This document shows positions 11,931 to 23,499 of a DNA stretch of 64,000 nucleotides, in pieces. Position 1 is the first letter of the stretch. Every line of letters starts with the position of its first letter. Made by a program: the position numbers and the translations under genes. The stretch spans positions 9,931,095-9,995,094 of the forward strand of contig NC_030858.1 of assembly GCF_000208745.1 (NCBI RefSeq), written 5' to 3'. This stretch comes from Theobroma cacao (taxonomy: Eukaryota; Streptophyta; Magnoliopsida; Malvales; Malvaceae). Below the pieces are notes generated by a model that worked only from the letters and a program-made list of their open reading frames with translations, had not been told where the DNA came from and ran no database searches.

Positions 11931-11968
11931 GGGCAAATTAATCTTTCGTCGTATTCCAATGCCATATA

Positions 11969-12605
11969 CTAATTTCTCAAATGTTGACGTTGGCAACGAC
12001 TTGGTAAAAAGATTTGCAAGATTATTGGTGGAGCGAATCTGTTTAACATCAAGTTGTTGACTTTTTGGAGTTCGTGAGTATAGAAAAATTTCGACGAGAT
12101 ATGCTTGGTCCTATCACATTTATTATAGCCTCCCCTGACTTCTGCAACACAAGCAGCACTATCTTCATAAATTAGGGTGGGAGAATTTGCAACTGGTGTT
12201 AAACGACAATAATTATGAACATGCGTTATAACGGATCTCAACCGAACACACTCTCTTCTAGCTTCAAATAAAGTGATAATTTTAGAGTGGTTGGAGGATG
12301 TAGCTACTAGCCTTTGCTTAGTAAAGTGCCAAGAAATCGCGATGCTGTTATAGCAAAAATAAATAACCAGTTTGAGAGCGAGCCTTGTGCGGATCAAATT
12401 TATATCTTGTATTAGTGTATCCAACTAAACTAGAGTTAGTGGAATCCTTAGAATAATATAATCCCAAATCTATTGTTCCTTGGAGATAACGGAAGATATG
12501 TTTTTTCCTATTCCAGTTTTTTCGAGTTAGCTTAGAACTAAAAGGTGCCAACAAATTTATTGTAAAAACAATATCTAGTCTCCAACATTGTGCCAAGTAC
12601 ATCAA
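11969..12605 (-). pseudogene. Copia RNase H remnant
   Basis: Two overlapping frames (12605-12348 and 12424-11969) carry IFRYLQGTIDLGLYYS, VGYTNTRYKFDPHKARSQTG, ISWHFTKQRLVATSSNHSKI and LIYEDSAACVAEVRGGY, with CDRTKHISSKFFYTHELQ near the end. The expected GYADAGY Asp is replaced (GYTNTRY). One frameshift separates the halves. Confidence 0.85.
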
Positions 12606-12761
12606 AGTTCTAATTGCATTGAGATATGGTACTTCAAGACCAAGTATCTCCTCATCAGGTTCCCTAAGATGAAACGGGTCCTTTTAGGGATGAAGAGACT
12701 TCATAACCATAAGGGTCCTTAATGGGTGAGCCATGTCCATGTTAAAATGTCTAAGCAATCT

Positions 12762-13540
12762 CTAAATGTATGTTGATTGATGGATAAGTATTCCATTTGC
12801 TTTGTGCTCACGCTCTAGACCAAGACAAAGTTTGATTTTACGAAAATCTTTAACTTTAAACTCCTTTTTCAAATATTCGGTAGTTTTAGATAATTTTTCT
12901 AGAGTTCTAATCAGGTTCATATTGTCGACATAAACTACTACCATAACAAATCCGATTTTTGATTTCTTAATAAACACACATGGACAGATAGAATTATTCT
13001 TGTACCCTTCCTTAATTTGGTAGTCACTCAAGTGTTGATACCTCATGTGACTGGATTGCTTTAACTCGTATAAAGATCTTTGTAACTTTATTGAGAATAG
13101 GTTGCAAGAAGTGTATGCTTTAGGTATTTTGAACCCCTTGGGAATTATCATATAAGTATCGGAGTCTAATAAACCGTATAGATATGCCATCACAACATCC
13201 TTAAGACGCATTTCTAATTTTTCAAAAATAGTTAGGCTAATAAGGAAACAAAAGGTAATCATATCCATCACAGGTGAATACATCTTATCATAATCAATCT
13301 CATGTCTTTGAGAGAAGCCTTAGGCTACAAGTTAGGCTTTATACCTTACGATCTTGTTTTTCTTATTTCATTTTGGGACAAAAACCACTTGTATCCAACA
13401 GGCTTTCCATTGTCGAAGGTTTGAGCTACATGTTTGAAAACCTCTAATTTAGCTAGGGAAGCCAATTCAACCTAGATTACTTCCTCCCACTTAGGCCAAT
13501 TTTGCCTTTGACAACATTCAATAATAGATCGCAATTCGTA
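12762..13540 (-). pseudogene. Copia reverse transcriptase remnant
   Basis: Carries RLKDVVMAYLYGLLDSDTYM, IPKGFKIPKAYTS, LQRSLYELKQSSHMRY and ICPCVFIKKS. The catalytic box reads YVDNMNLI instead of YVDD, so the second Asp is lost. The segment from 13283 to 12762 is open for 173 codons; the upstream part (to 13540) has several stops. Confidence 0.85.
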
Positions 13541-14043
13541 ATCATCGTTCATAATCTCATGAGCACTTGAGAGTGAAAAAACATCATCGATGATTATCTC
13601 ATTTTAATTTCAAATCTCATTACAATATGTAATAGAGATCTCAATATTCTCAAGGTCGTTGATCTTTTCATGGGTTCGTGCCTCTTCAAGAACAATAGGT
13701 TCTTTTGGAGCAATCTCAATACCAGGCTCTTCTGGAGCGGATTCCTATTTCTTCCCTTTCGTTTGAGAGGTAATGTCTTTGATCCTATCAATCTTCTACA
13801 CTTTAGGTGTAGGCCATTTTGATCTATTTCAGCTTGTCCTTCAAGAACAACTATCCTAGCTAGAGCATTCACAGCTTGAATATGAGACTTCGTGACCTTG
13901 GCAGTATCATTAAATGCGTCAGGAAGTCTATTAGCAATAACGTATAAATAGATTATACAATGCACCTCATTTTCACATTCAAGATTTCTTGGGTCAAAAT
14001 GGGATAGATTTTTCTCATTTCATGAGAAGTTCTCAACCGGTTT

Positions 14044-15100
14044 CTACTTTTTAGCCATGGAAGCCTTAGGTATCCTAATTGATGGAAACACTATCTCATC
14101 GAAATGACAATCAGCGAATCTGATGTTAAAAGGATCACCCATCATTGGTTCCAAGAGCTTAATAATGGACAGTGAATCAAACCCATCGTAAATGCCCAAA
14201 CGGTGTTGAGGACCCATTTTAGTCCTTTTTCGTTGTGCTATAAGCACCTCATAAAGTAACCAAAGGTGTGTAAATTTGAAATCCCTAGTTCATAGCCTAG
14301 AACCAACTGCATGGGAGATTACAGGGTTTTAGCGGTGAGACACAATCAATTACTGTTACCGCATGCAAAATAGCAAGACCTCATGTTGAATAGTTGAGCT
14401 TTGCCTTCAATAGAAGAGTACAAGCAATAATTTGGATGCGTTTAATCAAGGATTCTACTAATCCGTTCTAAGAATGATTACATGGAATCTAGTGCTCAAC
14501 CTCGATTCCTAGTGCAGCACAATATATATCAAAGCTCTTTGATGTAAATTCACCAACATTATCCAATCTCATGCTTTTAATTGGATAATCAAGGAAGTGT
14601 GCTCAAAGCTTTATAATCTGCGCAAGTAAATGTGCAAAGGTGACGTTGTGCGTAGATAACAGGCAAACATGGGATCATCTATAGGATGTGTCCACTAATA
14701 CCATAAAATATCGAAATGACCCATTTGCTGGTTGTCTTGGCTCACAAATATCATCTTGAATTCTTTGCAAGAATGAAGAGGATTCAAGATTAATCTTTGT
14801 CATTGAAGGTTTAGTAATGAGCTTTCTTTGTGAACAAGTTTTACAAGTATAATCCTTGGACAACAAAAACTTTTTATCCTTTAAAAGGTGTCATCTAGTA
14901 TTTTGGATTATCCTAAACATCATCGTAGCTCTCAGGTGACCTATGCGATCACGCCAAAGTCCAAACTCATCGGGATTTACTAGTCTCTAAGACATGGTAG
15001 CGTAGTATTCAACAACTTTAATAGTGACACAATTGAAGCTTTCAACTTCTCATGGATGGTCTTTTGGCCTATTTTATAAGAGGTGATGCAGATACATATC
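14044..15100 (-). pseudogene. Copia integrase remnant
   Basis: Pieces include CKTCSQRKLITKPS (zinc site Cys pair), FLQRIQDDICEPRQPANGSFRYF with the first catalytic Asp region, and at 14247-14044 MGPQHRLGIYDGFDSLSIIK and ADCHFDEIVFPS, the closing motifs of integrases of this lineage. Stops and frameshifts lie between them. The Ser/Lys-rich linker to RT follows at about 13965-13594 and contains KVTKSHIQAVNALARI. Confidence 0.8.
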
Positions 15101-15105
15101 TTATT

Positions 15106-15417
15106 TTACTCATAAATTGTCTTAAGATGGTACCCATTACAGCGTACATCTTTGAAGTTAAGTACATTCCTCTTCGATCTACTACTTAGCAATGCATCCT
15201 CGATATACAAGGTGGTGCCATTTGGTAGAACAATTGTGGCATTCCCAGAGCCATCAATAATCTCAACAGGACTTGATATTGTATGAACATTTGCCTTACA
15301 CAAAGTCACACTCGAGAAAAAGTGTTTGCCACAAAGTATGGTATGTGTCTTTGCACTATCAAGAAAACTTACATCTTCCTTTTTCTCAGTGGTTCCCATT
15401 TGCATTTGTATTGACAA
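15106..15417 (-). pseudogene. Copia aspartic protease remnant
   Basis: A 103-residue open segment with the active-site region FLDSAKTHTILCGKHFF, matching the D-S-A-T-T-H-T-I-L signature of this lineage, followed by IIDGSGNATIVLPNGTTL and LSSRSKRNVLNFKDVRCNGYH. Well preserved compared with its surroundings. Confidence 0.85.
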
Positions 15418-15629
15418 CTTCAGATGTCAAGAATTATAAAAAATTGTAAATTAGTCATTCGATTTAAAATTTCAAATAATAAATATGGAATCCATTTCAT
15501 AATAATATTTTTAAATGACCATATTGTTATTCCTTGGGAACAAACAACCAAGGGTAATACATTTAGGAAAAGAAAAAAAAATGAGGAATATATTAAAATC
15601 CTCAAATCCTATGTCTAGGCTGTCCTCCA

Positions 15630-16661
15630 TCATTTTGATGTCTTATCCTAGCTATTAGGGTCTTCGAAGAAATCAAAGACTTCCAAGGATGTTCTTGCTT
15701 CTACAGGAGCAATGGGAGTCATCTTAACAAAGGCATTGTTAGCTTCAACGTTGGTCAAAGTAGTAAAATTCTCAATAGCATGAATCTCAACATGCTTGCC
15801 GTTATCTTTTAGGGATGCCTGGTATAGATCAACAAAGTGCTTTAGTATACAACAAGTATGCTACCAGTGTCTAACCATGCCTCAACAATGGCAAATACTT
15901 TCATCATGATCTTTCATGGGCTTCTTGCCCTAGCCATGATTCACGCCAAGTTGGAATGTCTAAGGTTACTAAATCTTTTGCCACCCTTACGTGGGTTATG
16001 CCTTTGCCTACGTTCACAGCCCTTAAATCAACCTGTACTCTTACTAGAGCTAGCATTTGCTTCAAGTAATGCTTTCGAGCCAGTAAATCTAAAATCATGG
16101 TTCTTGAGCAGCAGTTCATTAGTCTGCTCTGTAATCAAGAGGATAGAAATCAACTTTGAGTATGTCTTAAATTAACATTGCCGGTATTGCTGCTGGAATA
16201 CAATATTTGAAGCATGGAAGGTGAAAAATTTTTTGTTTAATAGCTTTGATTTAGTGAGCTTAACACCGCATAACTCTAGTTGAGAAACAATATCAAATAA
16301 GGTTGAGTTATAGTTGGACACTGATATGAAGTCTTGTAGCTTAAGATGCTGCCAGTCATACTATGCTTAAGGGAGGATAATTGTCTTGGTACGATCATAC
16401 CTCTTTCTCAACCTTGTCCACAGGATCTCAAGGTCTTGAGTGGATAAATATTTTCAAGCTTTCATGCAAATGACTGGAAATGAAGATCAGTGCATTCACC
16501 TTATATTTGTCATTTGCTTTCCCATCTATAATAATCGCATTAGCAAAACCTTGCCCTTGGAGATGTATCTTCACATAAAAGCACCAAGATAGAAAATTGC
16601 TTCCACTCACTTCTAGGATGTGGAACTTGGGCTTTTTGATATTTGCCATAATTCTACTCAT
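15630..16661 (-). pseudogene. gag: Copia gag remnant
   Basis: Opens at 16661 with MSRIMANIKKPKFHILEVSG and NFLSWCFYVKIHLQGQG, the usual gag start of this lineage. It then continues in shifting frames through EILWTRLRKRYD and a degenerate zinc-knuckle region to VDLYQASLKDNGKHVEIHAIENF (15850-15780, read in pieces). Stops occur every few dozen codons. Confidence 0.75.
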
Positions 16662-16855
16662 AGAAAAATAGATTCATAAATTAATTGAGACAATTACAAG
16701 GATTCTCGGAGGCCCACTGCTGCTTTAGGGGTTGAAGGGATGCTCTAGGTTTGTTGTTGGCTTTAGGTCGACTGGACGGTATACAAAATCAAATCTAATT
16801 GGTTGGTGAAGAACCAAGAAAATTACCTCTTCCTTTGGTGATCGTGTTGATAATG

Positions 16856-17211
16856 TGTTGTAAAAGAAATAATTGAAATAGGAAGAAAAGAGAGATATTG
16901 AAAGAATGCTCTTTATGTATTATTGAAGCAATGCTTGGAATGAAAAATAATTATGATATAGAATGAGGGTGAGTTGACCTCCTATGTATAGTTGAAGTCC
17001 TTAATAGATTAATGGCTATCACTATCTCCTACTAAGATATATCTCTATATTATATTATTTTCTTGATAAATGTCACATTATCACCTAGAAAATATCCACA
17101 TGTAGATGAATATTGAAATATTTAGAATGAGGATATTACATTTATCATTTATCAAATTTACTCTAATATGAATTGGTATAATATGGAGTGATATGACCAT
17201 ATTCCATAACA
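16856..17211 (-). repeat. 5' LTR of the CATGA-flanked copia element
   Basis: 356 bp, TGTTGTAAAAG...CCATAACA in plus reading. As the 5' LTR of a minus-strand element, its promoter would fire leftwards, away from the HLH gene. The adjoining primer-binding site (about 16842-16853, minus TTATCAACACG) is the internal-tRNA type rather than TGGTATCAGAGC. Confidence 0.95.
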
Positions 17212-17410
17212 CATGATAATTTTTTATTCAATGCATCTTACATTCACACATGGGTGCACGCACACGTGGTGGTGATGGATGTTGGCAATGGCAATATCAG
17301 TATAAATTAACGTCCCACCCTTAACCTTTGATAACCCCTCTCCCTTCTCTCCACTCTCTCCACTCTCTTATCTTTCTCTCTAGCAGCTGTCCTCTCTCTT
17401 TCCTGCACAG
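17212..17410 (+). promoter_or_regulatory. Promoter and 5' leader of the HLH gene (G-box, TATA box, pyrimidine patch)
   Basis: Between the retrotransposon end and the coding region lie a perfect G-box CACGTG (17263-17268), a TATA box TATAAATTA (17301-17309) and a long CT-rich tract (17338-17400, repeats of CACTCTCTC), the typical pyrimidine patch of plant core promoters and leaders. The start of transcription is probably about 17335. The G-box is the binding site of bHLH/PIF and bZIP factors. The retrotransposon has separated this ~200-bp block from whatever lay further upstream (now left of 11342). Confidence 0.65.
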
Positions 17411-17422
17411 GTGCGCGTGAGA

Positions 17423-17698
17423 ATGAGATCAAAGCGTACTCCCCGCTGCAGAAGAAAGGTTTTGCTTATGAGAGGAAGAAAGCTCAGAAGGCAGAGTCTG
17501 TCTTCAGCTAACGATAGTTCTGCTGAGTCCGTAAGAACATCCATAGAAAGGCAGCTTCAGCAGCTCCAGAGGATCCTTCCAGCTGCTTGTTCTGAGATTA
17601 ACATGGAAACCTTGTTTCTAAGGACTGCGGAGTATATCTTTCTTCTTGAAGCCAAAGTGAGTTTGCTTCAGAATTTGTCTACTTTCTATGGAGTCTAG
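17423..17698 (+). CDS. Small atypical helix-loop-helix regulator (UPB1/PAR1-like)
   Basis: A 91-residue protein in one exon. The N-terminal third is strongly basic (RSKRTPRCRRK, RGRKLRRQ) and may act as a nuclear signal. Residues ~38-85 form a helix-loop-helix: helix 1 with ERQLQQLQRILPA, a short loop with CSEINMETLF, and helix 2 with LRTAEYIFLLEAKVSLLQNL. The basic region lacks the His/Glu/Arg contacts of DNA-binding bHLH proteins, so it fits the atypical plant HLH group (UPBEAT1, PAR1/2 and IBH1-like), which control growth by pairing with other bHLH factors. That is family knowledge; its exact orthology is not settled. I chose ATG 17423; the in-frame codon at 17411 is GTG. The promoter and poly(A) signal fit a compact intact gene. 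Neighbours on both sides are retrotransposons. Confidence 0.8.
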   Translation: MRSKRTPRCRRKVLLMRGRKLRRQSLSSANDSSAESVRTSIERQLQQLQRILPAACSEINMETLFLRTAEYIFLLEAKVSLLQNLSTFYGV

Positions 17699-17868
17699 TT
17701 GCCAATATTGTCATAAATGAGCAATCTCGGATGTCGCAAATTGGAATGGCGTTTACTTTGATGATATAATAATATTCTTGTTCGATGTCTAGCCTGCAGA
17801 TGGAAATGAATCCTTTTAGTCGATGTTGCGAAGAAAGTATTAATGTTTGTACTTCTCTTCTTTAGTAG

Positions 17869-17874
17869 AATAAA
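17869..17874 (+). terminator. Poly(A) signal AATAAA of the HLH gene
   Basis: AATAAA lies 171 bases after the stop codon, followed by a GT-rich stretch (TTTCCTGTTG), as expected for a plant 3' end. Confidence 0.55.
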
Positions 17875-17898
17875 GTTTCCTGTTGACATTCAGTTGTG

Positions 17899-20274
17899 CT
17901 TTATGGATATTGAATTCATAATCTTAAGGAAGTGGATATAAAATATATAAGGAGGGTAAAATGAAGAAACTTAATAGAATTATGCACTTCAAGAAATGAT
18001 ATATTCTTTTTTCTTTTCCATCTACTTTACAACCAGAAAAGGTACAAATTGTAATTAGACTAGGACTATTATGTCATTTGTCAAAATAACAATTACTTGT
18101 CCAGACTAAAGAAGTAAAACGTAATTGATATATCCTCAGGGATGTTTCGACCTCTCAATCTACTTTAGCATCTGCTTCCTATGATAATTATGCTGTAATT
18201 AACTATATATGTTGGAGGCATTAGATTCTTGGCAGGCACAGTCAACAGGAATTCAGAAACATACACATGCATATGCACCCCAAAGTCAAGCTTCTTACGA
18301 CCCCAAAGTCAAATTTTGGCAAGTAAAATTGTTATTTTGTGGCCGTGGCATTAAATAACAAACTGTCCATTCCAATGAATATAATTTGTGCTCTTCTTTT
18401 CAATTATTGGCCTACCTTATATACTGTAAAATAACTCTTTCTTGTATATCCCTGTACTGCTAATCATCTCACTTACATGTCAAGGTTGGAATTAAAAATT
18501 TTCTTTTACTTTGTTTCAATGAAACAAAAAACATATGATGACGACATTATAAAAGAATATATGTTTGAACCATTAAATTATTCCAGTCAACAATCTTTTA
18601 CAATTATTAACTGGTAATTTACAATTTTCATGATAGAGTTTTACAATAAAATATTTAGAGAAATTTTATAGATGATGTTTTGAGAAAAAGAGAAGGAAAA
18701 AATAAAGGCAATAAACTAGCTGTATTGCTAAGAGCTGGAAAAGTGAGTCTACCATTTGTTTCATCAATCGAGTTCAAGTGGCTGCTAGATATTTGTATGT
18801 CATAACTAAAATTCTTATCAACGAGATTAATCCAAATGCGTGTATGCACATGCAAACGTCAAATTATTTTAAAAGAATAAGCCTTTTCGTTTCAGTACAA
18901 ATAATTGCATAATAAGCTTAGAGGTTGAACAAGACTGCTCGAGAACTCTATACCTGTTGTTGTTGATATCATTAATTAAAATTATATGGCTAATCAAATG
19001 ATTGATTTTGCCAATAGCCTGTTAGGTAGACAGTGCTTTCCAAAAGATTGATGCACATTAGCAATAATATAATCTTGATCTTTCTCTCAGTTACCTATTG
19101 AATTAACTCTTCCTTTTTTCTCCCATCCCTCATGGAATTCAATATACCCCTTGAGGTACCATCATGATAAAAAAGTTCATTTTTAACAAAATCCCAATAT
19201 GAATCCCATGACAGCTCAACTCTAAAAGTAAGTTTCAAAAGAAATACAATCTTCAAGTCAACAACCACCAAATTAATATAGCCTGTGGTAGGCCTATATG
19301 CGTATCATTATTTTGCATAATTTTGCTGAATCCATACAAGCTTGCCTCTCCAATTATTCAGTAGACGCATCGAAGTTTGGAGTGAAGAGATCGATAACGA
19401 AGTACCTAAAGTGAATTTTGGTCTTCCCGGACCTTCAAAGTCAAAGACACTTTTTTGGTTAGCAAGCACATTGAAACCCTCAACTTCACATGCCGTACAC
19501 ATGGTATATTATTATTTTTTTCTTCAGAGTAGAAGAAAAATAAATAATTCTAACCATTAATCAGAGGCCAAATGGTGATGTGGGATTGGACCTCTTTTAC
19601 GATTGTGTGTTTTCCAATCGTTTACCAGAAAATCCAGGTAAGACATGACATCCACATATATCATTTTCTGTAACTAACAACCAATTAAGAATGTCCAATG
19701 AATTGGATAAGAGCCATGCACTGTTAATGAGGAATCTGGCTATCATGGTCATAACAGCTCATTGTTCAATCATATTCACGTCCAAACAATGCAAGCCTAG
19801 CTCCTTTGGTTAGATGGCATTCTCATAGCGGCTCTTTTTGTCATTGTTTGAAACTGTGGATAGGAATTAGCAAATAGGTTTTTCAATAATTTTTTTTGAA
19901 AGGTTAGGTTTTTCGATGATAAGCACTTTGATTGAGACCAATAGACAATAGCTAACATGAGGAACCGATTATGAGATTAATGTCAGTGCTTAGAGTGAAA
20001 AAAAATAGATTAGAATGGCAAGAACCAGAGTATCAACACCTCTCTTTTGTCCTTTTCCAGAGGCAATGAGCTCTACTTAAGTACTTTGACAACTCCCGCG
20101 TGTCTTAATGAAACACCAATTACATACCAACCTTATAAGCTGTTGCCTAGCTAGAAAATTAATACCCAACGGTGAAAGCTTTTAAGAGTTTATATTATAT
20201 ACTAAGTCTTAAGTTCAAGTCTTGCAAAAAGAGGAGAGCTTTATAGGATAAAAGAGACTTAAAAATAACTTTTT
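17899..20274. other. Intergenic stretch with no supported gene
   Basis: AT-rich, with open frames no longer than about 70 codons (e.g. minus 18655-18855 and both strands around 19308-19560) that show no known domain. I see no RNA gene and no clear repeat. Confidence 0.5.
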
Positions 20275-20549
20275 TGTTATGACTATTTTTGTGAATATAT
20301 ATTTATATGTTGTATATTTAGATTTTGATGTAAATTAGATTGGATGAAGATTAGGATTTAATCCATCCATCTAATCTCTTAGTATTATTTTCATCTTATA
20401 AATTCTATCTACATAAGGAGTTATTAGCCTATAAATAAGCCCCTCACTTCATTTCTATCTATACACTTGAATAAGATCTTCTTACTCCTACTAAAAACTT
20501 TTTCTTATGTTTCTTTTATATTTGTTTTCTTAAGATTTATTTCATAACA
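20275..20549 (+). repeat. 5' LTR of the plus-strand copia element
   Basis: 275 bp, TGTTATGAC...TTTCATAACA. A TATA box CTATAAATAAG occurs at about 20429-20439, followed by CCCCTCACTTC. Confidence 0.9.
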
Positions 20550-20849
20550 TGTTATTAACATGATCCTCCGATCTCTCAAGTTTTGAAATTATTTTATTTT
20601 CATCATCTCCAACTTTAAAAGGATTTCAGTGGTTGGTCTTTAATTTCTAGTTGTAACAAATTAGGTGAGTAAATTGATATCTCTTTAATATTTGAATTCT
20701 TTAAAAATCAACCTTAATATGAATTTTGCTATCATGTAGTATATATTTTATTTTGTCTTTTGATTGGAAAATGAATTTACTATTATATAGCTATTAATGA
20801 AAAATCATGAATGTTCATTTCTTGAAGTGAATACGACAAATGAGCAACT

Positions 20850-21195
20850 AATAGAAAATTATAAATCCATCCATTCCATAAAGAGAATGTGACATCATTT
20901 AATAATTATGGTCACAGTCATGAATCCATCCATTCCTTGAAGTGAATGCAACATCATTTAATAATTATGATTGCCATAATAATTTACATTATCACTATTT
21001 TAATTTTAAGGATAATTTTACTATAAAAAGTGGATGGTTGGTTTAACCCACTAACCTACTAAAAATAGATAATCCACTAGAAATGGATAACCCGTCATAA
21101 GTGTATCACCCACCAAAAGTGGATAGATACTTGTAATTAACCAAAAGTGGATGAATACTTTCAACCTACCAGAAGTGGATGAATAATGAAAAGAC
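20850..21195 (+). repeat. Minisatellites in place of gag
   Basis: Two arrays lie where gag should be. A ~60-bp unit (AATCCATCCATTCC...ACATCATTTAATAATTATG) occurs twice between about 20866 and 20980. An imperfect ~30-bp unit around CCA(C)(C)AAAAGTGGATG follows at 21025-21190. A further duplicated ~60-bp phrase (GGAATTGAT..ATTGATTGGTAA, imperfect) lies at 21372-21470. Confidence 0.7.
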
Positions 21196-21640
21196 AAAAA
21201 TGGAAAGAATAAAAAGAATATAGAAAACGTATTGTCATTGATGTGGCATGAAAGACCATTGGTCACGTACCTGTTGTACATCTTGAATTATATCAAGCAT
21301 CACTGAAAACTTTGTAATGATTTTAACTATAGCCAAGTTGATATAGCACATCAAAATGTTTGTCCAACCTAAAAGAGGAATTGATTATATGATTGGTAAC
21401 GAAAATATCCATTGTTGATTTTTTTAACCTGAAAAAGGAATTGATCATTTGATTGGTAATGGAAATATCCGATAGTGAACTTAATAGTAATTGGTATATT
21501 TTAGTATAACTATATTATGAAAATGTTTTAATATGTTTTTATTATATTTAAATGATATGTTCTTATTATGTGTTTTAATTATGTATTTAATGTTCTTTCA
21601 CATTAACTTGTAATTTTCTTATTGTATATATCTTATTTTA

Positions 21641-21850
21641 GTGAAAAAAAATATGGATATTCATCTTATTAGATCTAAAATCCATGATGTAAATATATGT
21701 CTTGCAGACATTGCTACAATGCACACTATATTTAAAGACAAGAAATATTTTTCCTTCTTGACAATGGAAAAAACCTATGTAAATACAATACCTAGTAATA
21801 CAAGATTAATTGAAGGTTCCGGAAGGGTTAATATTTTACTACCTTAAGGA
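21641..21850 (+). pseudogene. Copia aspartic protease remnant
   Basis: 68 open codons with the active-site motif CLADIATMHTIFKDKKYFS, where the lineage normally has D-S-A; here the Ser is Ile. The following LIEGSGRVNILLP matches the usual IEGSGRA.I.LP flap. The frame is then broken. Confidence 0.8.
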
Positions 21851-22199
21851 ACAAAGTTTATAATAGAGGAATATTATTTTCAACATCTCAAAGAAATTTA
21901 TTAAGTTTTAAATATATTCATTTGAATAGATATCATATTGAGACAACAAATGAAAAAAAAAACACTTAATATCTCTATATTACATCGATTATTTCGAGTA
22001 AGAAGTGTGTGTTGAAAAAAAAATTACCCGTTCTGTTCTATAGATTTTACTATATAAATATTAGAATGATTAAAACTTATATTATAATAAACCAGAAGTT
22101 TACTAATGATTTTAATGTTTAACATGGTCGATTAGACCATCCCAGATCAATAATGATGTGAAATATTATTGAAAATTAATGTGATTATCCATTGAAAAA

Positions 22200-23340
22200 C
22201 TAGAAGATTTTTCAATCTAATGAATTTTCATATGTTGTTTGCTCTGAAGGCAAATTAATTATAAAGCCATCACTAGTTAAAGTTGAGACTGAATCCCCTA
22301 CATTATTTGAAGCATATTCAAGGTGATATATGTGGATTCATACATTTACCATGTGGACCATTTAGATATTTTATAATTTTAATAAATACATCGACTAGAT
22401 GGTCACATGTATACTTATTATTAACTCGTAATTTGGCATTTGCAAGATTACTTGCACAAATAATTCGTTTGCAAGAAGATTTTTTTAATTATGTAATCAA
22501 GATAATTTATCTTGATAATGTTGGTGAATTTACACCTCAAGCCTTTAATATTGCTATATTAGTTGGAATAATTGCTGAACAGCCTGTTACTTATGTTTAT
22601 ACACAACAGTTTAGCAAAATTATTTATTAAACACTTCCAACTGATTGTATGGCCATTGTTTATGAAATCAAAACTCTCAATTTCTGTTTGGGGGCACATC
22701 ATTTTGGATGCAGCAACACTTGTACGCATAAGGCAAAATGAGTTATTATAAATTCTCATTTATATAATTGGTTTATGGTTAGGAACCAAATATTTTTTAT
22801 ATAAGAATTTTTGGTTGTGTAGTATATGTTTCAATTGCTCCACCACAATGGACAAAGATAGGTCCTCAAAGGAGGTTAGGAAATATATTGAATATGAATC
22901 TCCATCTATAATTAAATATCTAGAACCCTCAATAGGAGATTTATTTACTGCAAGGTTTGTTGATTGTCATTTTGATGAAATAATTTTTCCAATATTAGGG
23001 GGAAAAAATAAGCAACTGGAAAAAGGAAATTTCTTGGAATGAATTATCATTATCTAGTTTTGATCTTCGCACAAATCAATATGAACTTGAAGTTTCAAAG
23101 ATAATTTCTTTGCAAAATATAGTAAATCAGTGGCTAGAAGTATTTACACACCTAAAGAAGATAACTAAATCTTATATACCAACTGTAAATGCTCCGATTA
23201 GCATTAATGTCCCTGTAAGACAAGGCACGCCAGAAGTGCGGAGACCAATCGGTTCCAAGATAAAATCCTTTAAAAAGAAAAAGAGCAAATATTCAAGATG
23301 GTTAGAAAAAGGAAGTAGAAACTCTAGAAAAGACCCCTAA
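22200..23340 (+). pseudogene. Copia integrase remnant and linker
   Basis: 22283-22630 carries HIQGDICGFIHLPCGPFRYF, INTSTRWSHVYLLLTRN and IIYLDNVGEFTPQAFN, which include two of the three catalytic acidic positions. 22815-23042 has PSIIKYLEPSIGDLFTARF and DCHFDEIIFP. 23110-23340 is the linker with KKITKSYIPTVNAPISINVP and RRPIGSKIKS, the same phrases as in the 11342-17211 element. Confidence 0.8.
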
Positions 23341-23499
23341 CATAATTGATAAAAATTTCAGAAGAAATTCAGGTACTTGAAATCATTGAAAATGAAGAGA
23401 TCTCAATCAATTATGTCATATGGGAAAAGATAGAACTAGAATGAAATAAACGTCGGTGATATTTTGTATATAATATATCACTCAATATTATGAAAGAAA

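Larger units (their letters stand above)
11342..17211 (-). mobile_element. Complete but defective Ty1/copia element, TSD CATGA
   Basis: Two LTRs (11342-11696 and 16856-17211) begin TGTTG and end CATAACA in plus-strand reading. They are flanked by perfect 5-bp duplications CATGA (11337-11341 and 17212-17216), which proves one insertion event. Minus-strand order is PBS, gag, protease, integrase, RT, RNase H and polypurine tract. The LTRs differ at roughly one position in eight by eye, so the insertion is old, and the coding region is full of stops. It is a relative of the element at 20275-25614 (shared motifs in every domain and in the 3' untranslated part). Its right end lies only about 90 bp from the TATA box of the HLH gene. 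Confidence 0.95.

Noticed and set aside
15424..15618. AT-rich open frames on both strands between gag and protease of the copia element
   Set aside because: Looked like a foreign ~190-bp insertion, but no TSD or terminal repeats are seen; probably a decayed variable part of the gag-protease region.
19308..19560. Overlapping open frames on both strands
   Set aside because: About 65-72 codons each, no known domain, no splice or promoter context that decides for one.
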